Of a stretch of DNA of 64,000 nucleotides, positions 35,213-48,513 are shown in pieces; positions within the stretch are counted from its first letter, which is position 1, and each line of letters starts with the position of its first letter. The position numbers and the translations under genes were made by a program. The notes below the pieces were generated by a model. The model ran no database searches. It was not told where the DNA came from and was given only the letters and a program-made list of their open reading frames with translations. The DNA comes from Takakia lepidozioides (lineage: Eukaryota > Streptophyta > Takakiopsida > Takakiales > Takakiaceae), in NCBI GenBank assembly GCA_030704615.1, contig CM060734.1, positions 25,670,001 to 25,734,000 on the forward strand, written 5' to 3'.

Positions 35213-38200
35213 ATGTCGCTGCGATCCCCCTCCTCAGTAACTGCTGCGGGCACAGTCTCGTGGGTGTCAACGAGGCTAAGCTCAACTCCCATCTCTCGCA
35301 GTGTTTTTCTTTACAGATGCGCTTCAGCTTCGGCTATGGTCCCTGCCGCACTGCCCTCGTCGGCAAGCGGAGCGACCTTCATTCGTCCTCACCTCCTGGA
35401 GCTTTCTCCTTACACCCCGATTGAACCATTTGAGGTGTGACAATACTCATGTATCGTGAGAATTTGGATGCTTTGCTGGTTAGGGAATTGCTAGGTTGTA
35501 TGCACGATACCATATTCTCTCTCTCCCTCCCTCCTCCTGGGTCCATATTATTGCCAAAGTTGTGAAGCATTGCGAATGAGGCTTAGATTCGTTTTCTCAA
35601 TCACCTATTTTCCCGACAGCTGGAACCTGCCCGCCTGGTTTGAAACGCCATTTTGGTAGGCTATCTCAATACCATTCAACCGGGTTTGGAAGCAGTGTAC
35701 TTTAACCTTTTTGAATTATACATCGTAAATAGGTATGACTTCCTTGTGGCAAGTGGCGTGACATTTTTCTGCAAAAGATTTCGGGAGAACTTTCTTGAAG
35801 TTACTGTGTTGGTAGTCTGGTCGCAAATGTAACCCGACTGACGTACCACTGGAAGATAGTGAATTGGGTCCTGCGATGAAGGGGTTCACTGCTCACTGTA
35901 CAAAATTAAAGGACCGTGAGAGCTATGCAGATTTTGTCTGCGCGCTTAGGTCGTCTTCCCAAGGACATCGTCAAACTGGATGCGAATGAGAACCCATACG
36001 GCCCGCCACCTGAGGTAACCCATTTCCCTGTTCTCCAAATTTCTCACTTGTAGAATGTAGGTAGAGGTTGTCTGCCTCATGTGCTTCTCGCCCAAGTGCT
36101 CGAGGATAAAGAAAACAGAAGATGATCAGTGACTTCTTTTTACTCCGTTTTTCCCCTTGCATCAAGTGCTTGGCGGATCCCAGTGAGGGCAGTGGTCTGA
36201 AATTGGAGGATGATGCGGAGAGAAGAATTGAGAGAATGACAGAGAGATAAGGGGTGGGGGGATCACACATCCATGAAGGGCAAAAGACGAACTAATAAAG
36301 CATCCTACTGCTGTCAGTGTCCCTGATACCTTGCCACTTTTTTCATAGTTGTAGTTTGCTGGGGATAGTAGGTATTGGAGGCTCTGGGCAGCATGGAGTT
36401 TCCCAACATATACCCAGATCCAGAGAGCCGCAAGCTACGGGCAGCCCTGGCAGAGGACACCGGACTAGAGGCCGAACATATTTTGGTTGGATGTGGGGCT
36501 GACGAACTCATTGATCTCATCATGCGGTACAATCAATCCTCTGGTCTTTTCTAATGAGACAACTTCAAATTCTTCACATCCTTATTTTCATGAAGAGTAT
36601 GTCTGTTCAGACGAGACTGCAGAGTGCTTCTACACGTTCAGTTTCTGCACTGTGTTGCTCATTTCCTCTTCCAGGTCTCTAAAGTGCGCCTCCTTCTTTC
36701 CTGGAAGCTCTCTCCAGTTCTTGTCACACACTAATTCAAACCCAGAGGCTGACACCTTCTGCTTTCCAAGTGAGAAGCATCATGGGTGTTTAATGCATAT
36801 TAGTTTGTGCTCATTGTGCAAACATTCAGTCTTGTTCACTGATCTCTGTTTGTTTGTCTTGGTCTCCATCTGTCTTAAACAGGTGTACATTAGAGCCTGG
36901 GGACAAGATAGTGGACTGCCCACCAACCTTTACAATGTATGCGTTCGATGCCGCTGTGAATGGGGCTTCTGTAGTCAAAGGTGCACCTTTTTTTAGGAGG
37001 AAATTGCTTTGTTTTCATAGCTGTGACAGGAATGATCAGCTAGGTTGGGGCCTCCTTTATTTCTATTGAATGAAAGTCATTGACCTCAACTCAGGAGAGG
37101 CTTTCTCAGAAAGTTCATGTCACTGTCCAACCTTTGGAGGACAGGAGGTTTGCATGGATTGTGTATCTAGCTCTCTTATAAGAATGTGTCTCTCTCATTT
37201 AATATTATATTTTCTAGAAACAGGAAAAGGGGAAGACCTTCTTCACCCAAAACCTCAGCCAAGCAGAGAAAATCCATTCAGGGAAGGCACAAAACAGGTC
37301 TCGACCAAAAGCAGAAGCCTTCAGACAACAAGAAGCCCAAGCTTCTATGATACAGTGGATCCTTTCTCCTCCATAAGCACGAAAGGCATGGTGAACCAGC
37401 CAGACCATCGTAGTACCAGTGCAAACAAAACTGGTTTCCTCAAAAGTCTCGAAGCCATTTCAGGTCTCGGTCCCAAAATCAAGAAGTAAAGCTCCTCAAA
37501 CTATTTTGCAGCACAAGCAACCAGCCAGCAGTCCAAACAACAGTGACATTGTTGTAACATCCATTCCAGAGATTGGCACTGATTGCTTAGTTGTTTGAGC
37601 CGATGTCTTCAGCTCAAAAACTCTCTTGTAGTATTTGTTTTTCACGTCTTGTAGCAATGTGGTAATCTCACATTGTGGCAACTGATTTATTTGGTGGTGT
37701 CTCAGTGCCGAGGTTGCAGGGTTTTGGCTTGGATGTTCCCCACATTGTGGCAGCTGTGCAACAGCACAACCCTAAGCTTGTCTTCCTGACTTCTCCAAAC
37801 AACCCGGATGGAAGGTAATTCTCTTGTACATTGGTACAAGATATCTATCTCAAAGACAAAGTGCTTCTTGGATTCGATTTGGTATGGAGATCCCAGCAAT
37901 ATTTGTTCAGGTAGCTCATCAAGGAGAAGGCTTTCCTGACTGCAGGATATCGTTACTGTTGATGAGTTGTTGTTCTCGATGGTTTTATTATGAAAGAAGC
38001 AAGTGGAAGATGCCCAGTTACGGTTTTGCAGCCATGTGACATTGATAGCCCTAATAGCTGGTGTAATTAAGGTGGGTTTGTTCGCAGTTTGGTCACTGAT
38101 GAGGAGCTAGAGGCCATTTTGAGGCTGCCAGTACTGGTGGTTCTAGACGAGGCCTATATTGAATTTGCCCTGGAGCCTTCCCGGATGCGATGGGTGAAGA

Positions 38201-40272
38201 GGTTCAACAATCTTATTATCCTGCGTACCTTCAGCAAACGAGCTGGTGCATACAACACCTGATACCCCCATGAATCTATGCACTGACTCTAGACATGCAT
38301 GTCATCAACATAAATTCTTATGTACTTGTTTGTGTGCTTTCATGGCATGTAGTCTCCGTGATGAATGTCAAGGACATGTCCTGTGCCATCACATAACCTT
38401 GTCAAGGACATGTCCACCTTTACTTACACTTAAGGCATTTGTACATTCTATCAGCGAGGAGAAGGTGGCTAATATGATTAAGGTTGTAATGAACAACCTG
38501 CTGAATAGCTGGCATAATTGGAATTTGAGGTAAGACCTTATAATTTTGAAGATGAGAAACTGTTGCATTCACTCCAAGAAATAGGGGTGTTTAAAGGAAG
38601 GGCTTGCACACCTGTAGGTTTCATCGAGTTGGAACCATAGGTGTCTGCTGAAGGACTTCCCATGGGAAAAGCAGGCCTGGTAAGATTGCAGTAAATTCGA
38701 CAGGAGGGAAGCCAGTGATCCTGGAGTCTCTGCCTAAACTTCGAGGAATTCACCTGATTGTGTAGTTTGTCATCTTCACTCACCATTGGAAGGACAATTT
38801 TATTGTCTGAAGGAGACGATTATCTGAGCAGGGTTGGCAGGGCTGCGAGTGGGCTATGGTGGATTCCCGTTGAGTATCATACAGTATCTGTGGCGTGCCA
38901 AGCAACCCTACAATGTGTCTGTTGCTGCTGAAGTGGCTGCATGTGCTGCTTTGAAAAACCCCTCATATTTGGAGGTAAGGCTTTAGCTGTTAGAAGGGGA
39001 TAAGAAAAAGAGGGGTTGATTGGACTATGTGTGTCTTTTCTGCTTAACTTGAAGAGATCTGTCTGGGTTAAAGACTCCGATTATTAGAGCTTTGAGAAGT
39101 AGGCTCATGGCCTATTTGGCTAGAGCAGAGAAGGACTCCCTCTATGTAGCTGCTACGCAACCATTATAACTGAACTTTTGGATGTTGGGATGTTGCAGAC
39201 TGTGAAAAATGCACTCGTGAAAGAAAGAGAGCGTCTGTTTGTGAGGCTGCAAGAAGTACCGTTTCTGCAGCCGTACCCTAGTCACGCCAACTTCATCCTC
39301 TGCTTGGTCTTGGGTTACAAGAGTGCCAAGCAGCTGAAGGTGAGTTCTTCCTTGTTGTGAAGCTGAATAGTACTTGCTGTGGTAAAACAAGGTCTCCAAG
39401 AAGGTTACTGGCACCAAATCTCCGTCCTTACATACCTCCAGAATGTGGAAAATGCAGTGGTGCAAGTGGTCACTGTACCAGCCAGAAGGCCACAATTTAT
39501 CATTTACCCTCCACAGCCCGAGTGCCCACTCATGGCACATATGTTGGATCCATTTCACAGTAGAGGGATACAGTAGGCATCCAGGATTGAACGTCGTGCT
39601 TTCTGATACGATATAAATCATACTCTAGAGGCTCATGACTGGGGCTCCGGGAGCGCTAGAAATGCAGACTGCCCACAATATGCTTATTCATAGCCACCAT
39701 CCACAGGGGATGGCCATGTGAACAAATGTAAATCCTTCAACTGGACAGCTTTGAAGGGCAGCGAAGTCCGGTTTTGTGGATTTTGTAGCTCTTGGTTGGG
39801 CCTTGCATTGGAAGGGGGGTTGGCCAACACAACCACTTATTTCTATTAGGCTCTACTTTAAGGTAAAGCCCAGCAATCAATCATAAACTCACTTTCTTCT
39901 ATATTTTTGGAGTCATAGTCCGGTGGTCTTCCGTGGCCAGGCGGATTAGTTTGACAATATTGCACAGCTTCTGCTAAAAGTGCCAAACCCTTGCCTTTTT
40001 CCAGTACCTTTGATTCAGTTAAAATTTCTGATTTGGACAGTATGTTGGATTTCCCATCGCAAACATATCTTCCAAGCTCGACTAATGTCGTGGATTATAT
40101 TTGGAATAGACTCTCAAGGGTGTGGGGTAATCAAATGCAGGCAGATCTAGCACAGGAGGGAGTGATGGTGCGCCACTACGACAGGGATGAACTGAAAAAC
40201 TATATTCGTATTTCTGTGGGCAAGCCTGAACAAACTGACGCTGTCTTTGTTGCCCTTGCCAAGGTGTCATAA
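35213..40272 (+). CDS. HISN6: Histidinol-phosphate aminotransferase, plastid-targeted
   Basis: Nine exons with GT-AG junctions: 35,213-35,434; 35,931-36,014; 36,372-36,526; 36,883-36,980; 37,706-37,814; 38,088-38,245; 38,832-38,974; 39,199-39,339; 40,141-40,272. The total of 1,242 bases gives 413 residues without a break, close to plant HISN6 proteins. The first ~50 residues ([20 protein letters not shown]…) are Ser/Thr/Ala-rich and fit a chloroplast transit peptide, which is why ATG 35,213 is chosen. The mature enzyme starts at [19 protein letters not shown]. Fold-type I PLP signatures: [42 protein letters not shown], and [17 protein letters not shown] with the PLP lysine at about residue 273. 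[10 protein letters not shown] carries the C-terminal arginine. It transfers an amino group from glutamate to imidazole-acetol phosphate in histidine synthesis. Apparently functional. Confidence 0.95.
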
Positions 40273-40798
40273 ATAGCCCAATCCCAAGAAAGGAGTGAAA
40301 GTTTCACAGCAAGGTGTCACTACAGTGTTGAATAGGATTACAAGGGGATGGGAATAACACATGGGTTGTTGACTGTCCCACTTCTTTTAACAACACATTG
40401 CTGGGCTGGATGAGAATGTTACACCTGTGTGTAAACCTGTGTTATCAATTAGGTTATGGCCAAGACTTCGGTATTCTAATGATTGGGTTGCTATGCTCAT
40501 GGGAGCTGAATTTTGCAAGAGTTTCACAAAATGTGTTGGGTGAGCAGAATTTCGTTTCACCATGAAATATTCAATAGATATCTGGGAATAAACGGTGCTT
40601 TGTGACCATGCTCACATGATACCTAATGTAATACCAAATGAGATGAATGTGTTTCATGTAGGCAGTTGGTGGTACAATAAGATAGGTATGATGACAGGTC
40701 GGCATGAACTCTGAAGATGGTGATAAAAGGACCCATATTTCAACCTCATTGGTGGAGGACTAGGATCAATCAAGGGTATTCTTCTAATTTGGCTTGTG
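40273..40798. other. 3' flank of HISN6
   Basis: Contains the 3' untranslated region of the aminotransferase gene. No gene, repeat or structural element recognised. Confidence 0.4.
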
Positions 40799-41340
40799 TT
40801 GTTGCCCTTTGCCATTAGGCGGGGGGTGGGAACACAAAGGGGTTGCGACCTAGGGGGCAGCGATATACTAGTAAGGACTGAAGAAATGAGTTGTTAATGC
40901 CCTCTCACCAGCAAAGACTGCAATCAGGTGTAGACCCTCTACTAAGTTGCAATGGGCCTCTATTTGGCATGGCCTTAGTGTAGTGGGAAGGTCATGCGGG
41001 TGGTGTAGGACTCACCATGAGCTTAGTGGGTTGAGGTGGGTATCTCAAGGTTCACCGCAGGTCCAAGAGGCCATGGACAATTCGTTGGGATCTACTACGA
41101 TTGTGCACTTGGCGGTCAAGGGTGTTCATTGGTGGTGCCCCAAAACCTTGTGGGCTTGTTTGAAAAACTTTATTGAACACCTCCATAAGTACAAATGTAA
41201 GGGGTACCAACAAACAATAGGAACTTCTGCAGTAGAAGGACGCCGTCTGCATGGCGCGTTCCTCCCTACGGGGACTCATCCATTGAGTGAATCTAGATTG
41301 GAGTGACTTTGACACGATACTACCAATGTGACAACAGGAA
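40799..41340 (+). repeat. Degenerate solo LTR related to element A
   Basis: TGTTGCCCTTTGCCATTAGG at the start parallels TGTCGCGGCCCTTTGCCTTG of the A LTR. Further colinear matches: GGGGTGGGAACACAAAGGGG against GGGGGTCGGGACACATGAGG, GTAGGACTCACCATG against ATAGGACTCACCATG, and TTGGTGGTGCCCCAAAACC against a GTGGTGGTTCGCCATAAAA-like segment. The 3' end is not clear. An old insertion just downstream of HISN6. No internal element sequence is attached. Confidence 0.5.
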
Positions 41341-41892
41341 AGTATCAAAAAAACAAGTAACAGAGATGAGAAGAAGCTATGGAATGAATACTTTTCTGAC
41401 CCCAATCAATGGTGGAACAACCGAGGCAGAAAGGTGAATGTCTGTTATCTTTCAAAGAGTAGCAGACGCAATTCAGCATAAGAACTAGTGTGATAACCTG
41501 AGTTGGGTGTTTTCTAGAATAAATCTAGGCTGTCCTTGTCAGCTACTAGCAGTATGATTTGTGCAGAGGTATGGGTAGCTGAAAGAGCAAAGATGGAATG
41601 TGGGTCCAAATTCATCCAAGAGGATCAGATTTCAAGCACAAGATTACTTATGATTCCCTGTGGATCAACAGCTACAAAAAACCTGCATGGATAGATGGTC
41701 TATTCCATGGGACTCAATTTGCCATTGAGTCTTGCATTATGACGATCACAATTGCTTGGCAACTGACTTGCACGAGGCTATGACCCTTAGGCAATCCCCA
41801 AAGCAGTAGTAACTTTGGGCTGCTTTTTCACTTTGATTTTTTCATTTTGTCCTATAAGCTGTTTGAGCTGTCCGCAGATGTAATAAAGTACC

Positions 41893-41936
41893 ATTTTATT
41901 TCATTTCATTTCATTTCATTTTCATTTCATTTTGTT
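41893..41936. repeat. (ATTTC)n microsatellite
   Basis: About eight imperfect copies of ATTTC, starting nine bases after AATAAAG. Confidence 0.85.
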
Positions 41937-41948
41937 TCTAGGCATGTC

Positions 41949-42000
41949 TTTCATCGATTTCGCATTTCATCGATTTCACATTTCATCGATTTCGCATTTC
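41949..42000. repeat. 16-base tandem repeat, 3.25 copies
   Basis: Three near-identical units TTTCATCGATTTCGCA / TTTCATCGATTTCACA at 41,949, 41,965 and 41,981, followed by a partial TTTC. Confidence 0.9.
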
Positions 42001-43501
42001 TAATGGCATGATTAGTTCTCTTATATGACATTACATGCGTATGTACTAGTCGGCTCACTACAAACACCAAAACTTCAAAGCATGCACCACTATGAATGAT
42101 TGTTCGAGTAATTTCGAGCATTTCATTTAAAATAGTAAAGCAGTAGTTGCGCCGACTTTTGCAGTCACAATTGCCACTAGGCATGTAGTACTGAAGTTAT
42201 GTGGTCGACTACCATCTGTCGTCCCGGGCCCGTGGCCACGTGACAGCAATGCTGCTTGTCGGCGTCCACGTCAACGTCCATGTGTCACCGCGGTTCGGTG
42301 AGTCATTCCACTCATGCAAAGGGAAAAGTCAAAGTCAGCCCAAAAAGTCAGACTCGTGGGCGGCTGGCCTGGTTACGCCACGTGGTGACTCAACAATAAT
42401 CGCAATAATCACTGAGCAGTTGTTGACGCGTCTGCGTCTGTTACCACTCCAATCATTGGATGTACGATCCAACTGCCATGTCTGTTGTAACTAGTCATTT
42501 GTAACTTCCCGTCGATCCCGATTTTTGACTTTTACGACTGAAAATGAGTTGTTTCCCCAGTGGTACATGACACGAATGCTTCTAGTGGGCCTGTCTTTAT
42601 ACAACCACGCCGATTCTGCTGGATCCCAAGGGAGCTGAGCCACTGGCATTTTGAAAAACCAAAAGAAGGGAAAAACAGCCCCCCACTGGGCCAGAGTAGC
42701 AGAACTCCTAAGCATGGGGTTAACCTTGTCAGTGGAGCAGTCAATTGTTCTTAACTTAAACAAGGACTGAGCGTGAACTGACATCAAAGAAAGAGGAGTA
42801 AGTGCTCCGAAACACCTGCAGAAAAACCCAGACCAGAGGCCACCGACTCGTGGAGGTGAGATACAAAAATGACATCACAGGGGTTACCTCCGCAACAACC
42901 TCTCCACAATAGAGCCAACCATGGATCCTGGCATTTACTGAGAAGAGCCCCCCAACGAGAAAAGATGGCCAAGAAGATGCGGGGCCAATGATAAAACAGG
43001 TGGCGTTGACTCAGCTAGGATGAAGAGGGGGAGGGCAGAGGTCACCAGCCGACCATAAATTCGCCACAGAGCTGAAACCAGCTGCTTCCCAATTGGCCCA
43101 AGGTCGAGAGCAGTTAGCCAAGAGCTCATCATCTAGCTGCAGATTACCAAAGACTGGTTGCCGCAAAACTTCTTCCCAACAACTCGGGGGACGCTGGAAA
43201 ATGAATTCTCTGAGCTTAACCCAAGCTCCCCAAATTGAATGCCAGGTAGAGGATCCTCCCTTCGGCCTTCGGTTGGTAGTGCCCCCTTGGCATATCCATC
43301 GCAATGACTTACCCCAAAGAGGGTCAGCTCTCGAAGCAGCTGATGCCAAATGGTTCCACAGCAGATATTTCCACGGACCTGCGTTCGGCAAAAAGCATCT
43401 TGGGATCCACTTCCCTAGAATAGCAATGATTTGAGACTCCAGATCGAGGATTCCAAGACCCCCCATTTTTTATTTTTTTTGGCAGAGCTGCGACCAGGAG
43501 A

Positions 43502-44680
43502 CTAAGGCTCTTCGAGCTGCGTCGGCAAAGCCCCCAAAGGAAATTGCGGACAAGAGCTTTGATTTGTTTGATAATCAGTGCACCAGGGAACCATACCGAG
43601 GCAATAACAAATAGAGGCCTTGAGGATCTGATTTACCGCTAGTGCCCTGCCTGATAAGGACAATCGCGACGAGCACCAGAAGGACAGCTTTGACTTAAGC
43701 CTACACAGAATAGGATGAAAACGTTGCTTCAAGAGAGACCGTGACCCATAAGATGCCCTAACAGCGGATGGGACTCCCTGGCACACAGCCAAGTCAATCC
43801 CCAGTCAAAACCCCAACAAGGAAGATGAGGGGGGCCAAAAGAGGCACGGAGAGACAGCAAACCTTTTGTTTTCGTCCAGTTGACCTTAAAACCGGAGGCT
43901 AGGCAGAAGCAATTCAAGGAAGAAAATGCATTGACAATGTTAGAGTGCAGGTCATCCCTAAGAAAAAGAGTGTGTCGTCTGCATAGGAGGAGATATTCAG
44001 ATTAAAACTTGCCCCGAGGCGGGGGATGGCCAGCCCGTGAATAACCGGATGATTATCAAACATGTACCCAAGGCAATTAGCAACAATGAGAAAGGAGGGG
44101 AGAGAGTGGGAAGCCTTGCCGAACTGATCTTTCCAGGGTGAGGGATTTGGAAAGGTGGCCATTCGTGATTATGCGACTGGAGGCTGAGGAAAGAAGGAGC
44201 TTAACCCAAGAGGTGAAGAACGGGGGCAGACCAATCTTACAAAGAGCCCCCATGAGAAACGACCAATTGATCCTATCAAAGGCTTTTTCAAAATCAAGCA
44301 TGACAACCGCAAGAGGCTGGCCAGAGGCATGAGCAAAATGTAAGGCCTCAATGGCCAGAATGATATTGTCAAGTAGCATACGATGCTTAACAAAACCAGA
44401 TTACGAAGGCCTAATGATGGCTGGAAGAATCCTCTGAAGCCGAATAGCTAGGCATTTAGCAATGATTTTGTAGGCCACATTTAAAAGAGTGATTGGCCTG
44501 TAGTTGGAGATCTGAGACCTATCCCCCTTTTTAAAATTGAGAGAGATGACTCCTTGGGCTAATTGGGAGGGCATGATTTTCTTAAAGGCAATGTCATTAA
44601 CCATGTTAATGAAGTCCTCTAATATGGAACCCCAAAGGACTTTATAGAATTCTGCAGGTACCCCATCCAAGCCAGGAGCC
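43502..44680 (-). pseudogene. LINE copy 1 ORF2: reverse transcriptase
   Basis: ISLNFKKGDRSQISNYRPIT, AVVMLDFEKAFDRINWSFLM, SVRQGFPLSPLLS and LNISSYADDTLFFLG, with catalytic YADD at about 43,985-43,996, are all present in order, with frameshifts between them and a stop before SGFVKHRM. The post-RT region follows to 43,011 (GGLGILDLESQIIAILGKWI). Confidence 0.85.
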
Positions 44681-45186
44681 TTAAAAGTCTTTTAGCTCTA
44701 AAAGGGCATCCTCCAGCTCCATGGCGCTGAAGTCCTCACTCAGAGTGGCAGCCTGGGATTCTGAAATTTTGCGAGGGATGCAATCCCAGGCAGAATTTCG
44801 TGCCAGCTCTTCCTGCACAGAGGGAGGATCTCCCTTCAAAAAGAGAAGTAAAAAAACGGGCGGCAATACCATTCAGAGCCCAAGGCTCAGACACGAAGGA
44901 GTTATCGCTATCAGACAGACCAAACAATAGATTGCGCAGCTGGGCCGCCAGAAGCCCACGCTTGGCGTCCAAAAGGGAAGACAGAGTTGACGGGCCTGCC
45001 TTATTTTTCTCCAGCTTCTTCTAGCATACTGCAATGCATTTAACAAACCCCCGTTCTCTGGCAGAGCTACAGATAGCAAGCTCTTTAGTGAGCAACAAAG
45101 CTAGCTTCCTGTAGGCCTCAAGCTTTCTAGAAGGAATTTAAGAGTATGAGAGGAGATGGAGGAGGCAGAGGTAGACCAACAAGAAT

Positions 45187-46027
45187 TCAGGGCATCCACG
45201 CAGCTAGGGACTTTAAGAATCGAAGAATTGATCTTTGGGAAGCCCCTACCTCTAGCTCTAGTCCCCGGGGTGGAAATTCTACCCTTAACCTCTGCATGGT
45301 CAAAAGCAGGGAGCACAGGGCCCATGGGGGAGTACTAAGCCCATGAACCAGCGGAGGAGGACAGATAAATTCTGTCCAGACGTGCCATGGCCAACTCTGG
45401 AGGAGATCTGTTGTTTGTCCATGAAAAAGCGGGAGAGAGGGGGAAGGAGTAATGGTCTGCAAAACCCACAGATAGAATCAGTGATTCCCATATATTCTTC
45501 TCAGATGCTGAGAAATCATGCAGAGAATTACCATATCTCAGAAGGAACATCTACCATGTTGAAATCTCCGGCCAAAAGCCAGTGGTCAGTCATAGGGGAA
45601 GCTAAAATTCTGGATTTAATAAGGGCCCAGCATTGAGTACGTTCTGTTCAGAGCAGTTAGAGGCATACACATTAATAATGCCAAGAGAGCCTGCAGCATT
45701 GGGAAGCTTCAGGAAGATACACTGAACCCTACTTTGAATCCAAATTTCATCATGCAAGATAGAGGGGAGAAGCACAGGGCTGAACCAAATGGCCGTGCCG
45801 CCTCGGGAGTCCACAATGGAGGGATTCCATTTGGCTGCCGAGGCAGGCCAGACCTGGCTGCCAAGAGAATTAATTTTTGCCAAGGTCAGCTTGTGCTCTT
45901 GAATCAAAGAGATGGAGGGAGGGGAGAGAACCTGATAGGCCCACCGCTTAATCTTAGCTGGAGCCAAGGCATCCAAGCCAATGCCTGGGATGTTCCAAGA
46001 TCTGATACTAAAATTCATCTGGGCCAC
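45187..46027 (-). pseudogene. LINE copy 1 ORF2: apurinic-type endonuclease
   Basis: MNFSIRSWNIPGIG (the WN block), ISLIQEHKLTLAKI (QEHKL block), DSRGGTAIWFSP and IINVYASN lie in the frame 46,027-45,602. After frameshifts, AGDFNMVDVP (GDFN block) and the end of the domain are at 45,560-45,300. This domain nicks target DNA to prime reverse transcription. Confidence 0.8.
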
Positions 46028-46440
46028 AAAGGGGCCAGGCTCAGGAGGTCATCCTGAATTGGCCTGAGAATGAGAGAAGTAATTTTGTTCGTTTGTCATG
46101 GAAGGGCAAAGCCAAAACCCAATGAAGAGCAGGTGAGACCACCAAGGAAGAATCTTCCAATTCAATGTGTCCCACCAGAGTGTGACCAGTTTTTGCCTTT
46201 TGGCCTATAGATACATTGAATTGAAGCTTCTTTCTTGGGGTTAGCATTATGTCATGCTCCTTGAGCTGAAAACCCAACAGCAAAGAAATATCAAAGGAGA
46301 TAAGGTAGGGAAGAGAAAGCTCCTGAAGAGGAAGTTCGAGTGCAGGGAGGGCCCTTGAATGAGGCAGAGCCATCAAAACTTTGCATCATTTAGGAATCAA
46401 CGGATCAGGTGTTGAGATAAAGAAAGGGATTGTGACCAGG

Positions 46441-48513
46441 TCAGAATGAAGGCAGATGGGCAGACCAGAGTAGAGAGAGAGAGAGGGGGGGGGGAGAGGT
46501 TAGGGGTAACATTACCAGAGGGGGGGATTTATCCGTCAGGACCGCATTAGGAGAAAAACTGCCTAATGATTGGGTGACACCAGCCGTGCTGGTGTGTGTC
46601 TCCGAACCACCCATTGAGCTATCGACCTTGTCATCCGCCATCTCCATTAATCTCTTACCTTTGCTAAAGTTTTTCCGAAAGAGAAGAAGGGACTTATCGC
46701 GAACCTCTTTGATGAGCAGCAGACCAGCCGACAGCTGTACACCCAGCAGCTTGCGGTCCTCTTCTTCCCAAAGAGACGCATATCCCTTTGGGATGTCAGC
46801 ACCGGAGGACCAGATTCCAGGGTTGATATTGGCATGGGTGAAAACGTCATCGAAATCCATGACCACCAACATCTGAATTGTCGCAAACGATACATGCTTC
46901 GCATTATCTTCGAGAAAAGTGCCAAAGTGAAGTAGGATATTGGGGGAGAGGCCAAAACCCTGGAGAGAGGAAGCAAACAGCTCATTTGTCTTCTTGATGG
47001 CCAGTGCTATTTCCTGCGACGGGCCTGCAAATTCGGTCTGATCTCCCTGTGAAACCCATGCACTAGAGAGCCCATTGATGCCTTCGGTTAGCAAGATTTG
47101 TGGGCCCTCCTGATCCCAACGGAAGCTGACAGGGGTGATGGAAATGATTGCGTTGTCGTGTTTCAGACCCATAGGAGGTGTCCAGGAAGAGAGCTCGAGG
47201 TTTGCAAACGAACAGAGCCTGAGGCAGCGTACAACAAGATTGTCCAAAGGTCCTGGCCTGGGGGATGCCCAAAAGCTGTCAATAGAAAAGATGATAGGAA
47301 AATCTGGGGGAAAACCTGTTGGAGGTAACATTTGTTGTCGCATCGATAGAGGCAGGATAGAACGAAGTGATTGAGGGGAGTGCTGGTAGTGCTTGAAAGG
47401 CAGAGCATGTGGATTGGGAGCGGGTGAACGGGGGGATTTAGTTGGGGTTTTGAGCCGTTTGGATTCTGAAAATCAGGCAGCAGGGTGGGGATCGAGGAAA
47501 CAGAGAGGCTGTTTATTGCCAAAGTAAGAAGCAGGGAGGAAAGAGGTAAAGGAGGAGCAGAGGGAACAGGAAGGGCGGGGGGGGAGCAGTTTCGGAAGAA
47601 GGATTGGAAGAAGCGGAATGGAAGGCCTCCTCCCTTTTGCGCTTAATGACCGGACAGTTAACCTTGAAGTGCCCCGTGCCGTTGCAGCCATGGCAAACCA
47701 AGTTGAAGGGTTCCTCCATAACCGCAACTGCAATGAAATTGGCCACCAGTGAAGGCAGTTTAATGGTCGGAGGGACCACAACACCTTCAGGGATGAGCAC
47801 CACAACTTTTGGCGCTCCAATCTCCCCTACTCTGCTTACGTTGGAAAGCATCTCCCAACCAGTCATTTCTGCCACCATTGAATTTTTTGCCTCAGGGTCA
47901 AACACATTGAGGCATCCGAGATAGTCGCCGAAGTGTGCTCCTATTTTGGGAAGGGAAACCAGGTACTGACATGGTAGGTAGGGAAGAGAAATAATCCGAG
48001 GTCTGCAAGACAGCCCATCCTTGTGTCCTCAGACCTGGGACCATGGAAAGATGTGAACTTTATGAGAGGACAAGTGAGGGTTGAAGGCCAAGGCCTTGGA
48101 AGCTGCCTCCTGAGACTCAAAAATACGGCAACGAACCCGCGACCCCTCGACTGGCAGAAGAGTTGTCGCAGCAGACCATCTCCGCCTAAGTGCTCAATCA
48201 CCCATTGTCTCACCCAGTTCCTGTCTTTGAGTTTACCCGGGAAGTGAAGCAAAATCCCGCGATTTCGGAGCTTCTCAGATTGCAGCTTAACTGTCTCCAA
48301 GCCCACCTTTGCAATGGCGAGTTCCACTGGGATCAATCCGAGGTCTTCAGGCCATACTGCAGCTTCATCGACAATTGTCTAAGGCGACGGGATCCTGGAA
48401 GGGGGTCCTCTGCCAAGGATTGAGGGATAAGATGATGAGGAATGCGTGGCGCCTGCAGTGACCTCATCCGAGGAGCCTCTCTGAGCACCCTAACCTTGTC
48501 CTCTGCCCTAACC
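46441..48513 (-). pseudogene. LINE copy 1 ORF1 (RNA-binding protein)
   Basis: Probable start ATG at about 48,513 (MVRAEDKVRVLREAP). An RRM-like segment follows: RGILLHFPGKLKDRNWVRQW and CQSRGRGFVAVF, then after a frameshift QEAASKALAFNPHL. A CCHC knuckle LVCHGCNGTGHFKVNC lies at about 47,690. The C-terminal frame 47,343-46,441 (300 codons) includes SFRWDQEGPQILL and FDDVFTHANINPGIW and is otherwise unrecognised. L1 ORF1 proteins coat the element RNA. Confidence 0.7.

Larger units (their letters stand above)
41341..42489. other. Unassigned intergenic sequence
   Basis: No recognised gene. 41,598-41,783 is open on the plus strand but resembles nothing I know. It contains the two simple repeats listed separately. 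Confidence 0.4.
42490..48513 (-). mobile_element. LINE L1-type element, nearly complete, decayed (copy 1)
   Basis: Minus-strand non-LTR retrotransposon: ORF1 (48,513-46,441), endonuclease (46,027-45,187), RT (44,670-43,900), post-RT region (43,792-42,490). The last part (QLPWDPAESAWLYKDRPTRS, about 42,600) matches copy 2 at 50,420 (LQFDPGEWTWMDKKKSPFL), but the zf-RVT domain that should follow is missing, so the 3' end is truncated near 42,490. Many frameshifts and stops; inactive. The sequence 48,514-49,278 may be its 5' leader. Confidence 0.85.

Noticed and set aside
35213-40272. Bacterial contamination carrying hisC
   Set aside because: Eight GT-AG introns with consistent phases and a plastid leader show a eukaryotic nuclear gene.
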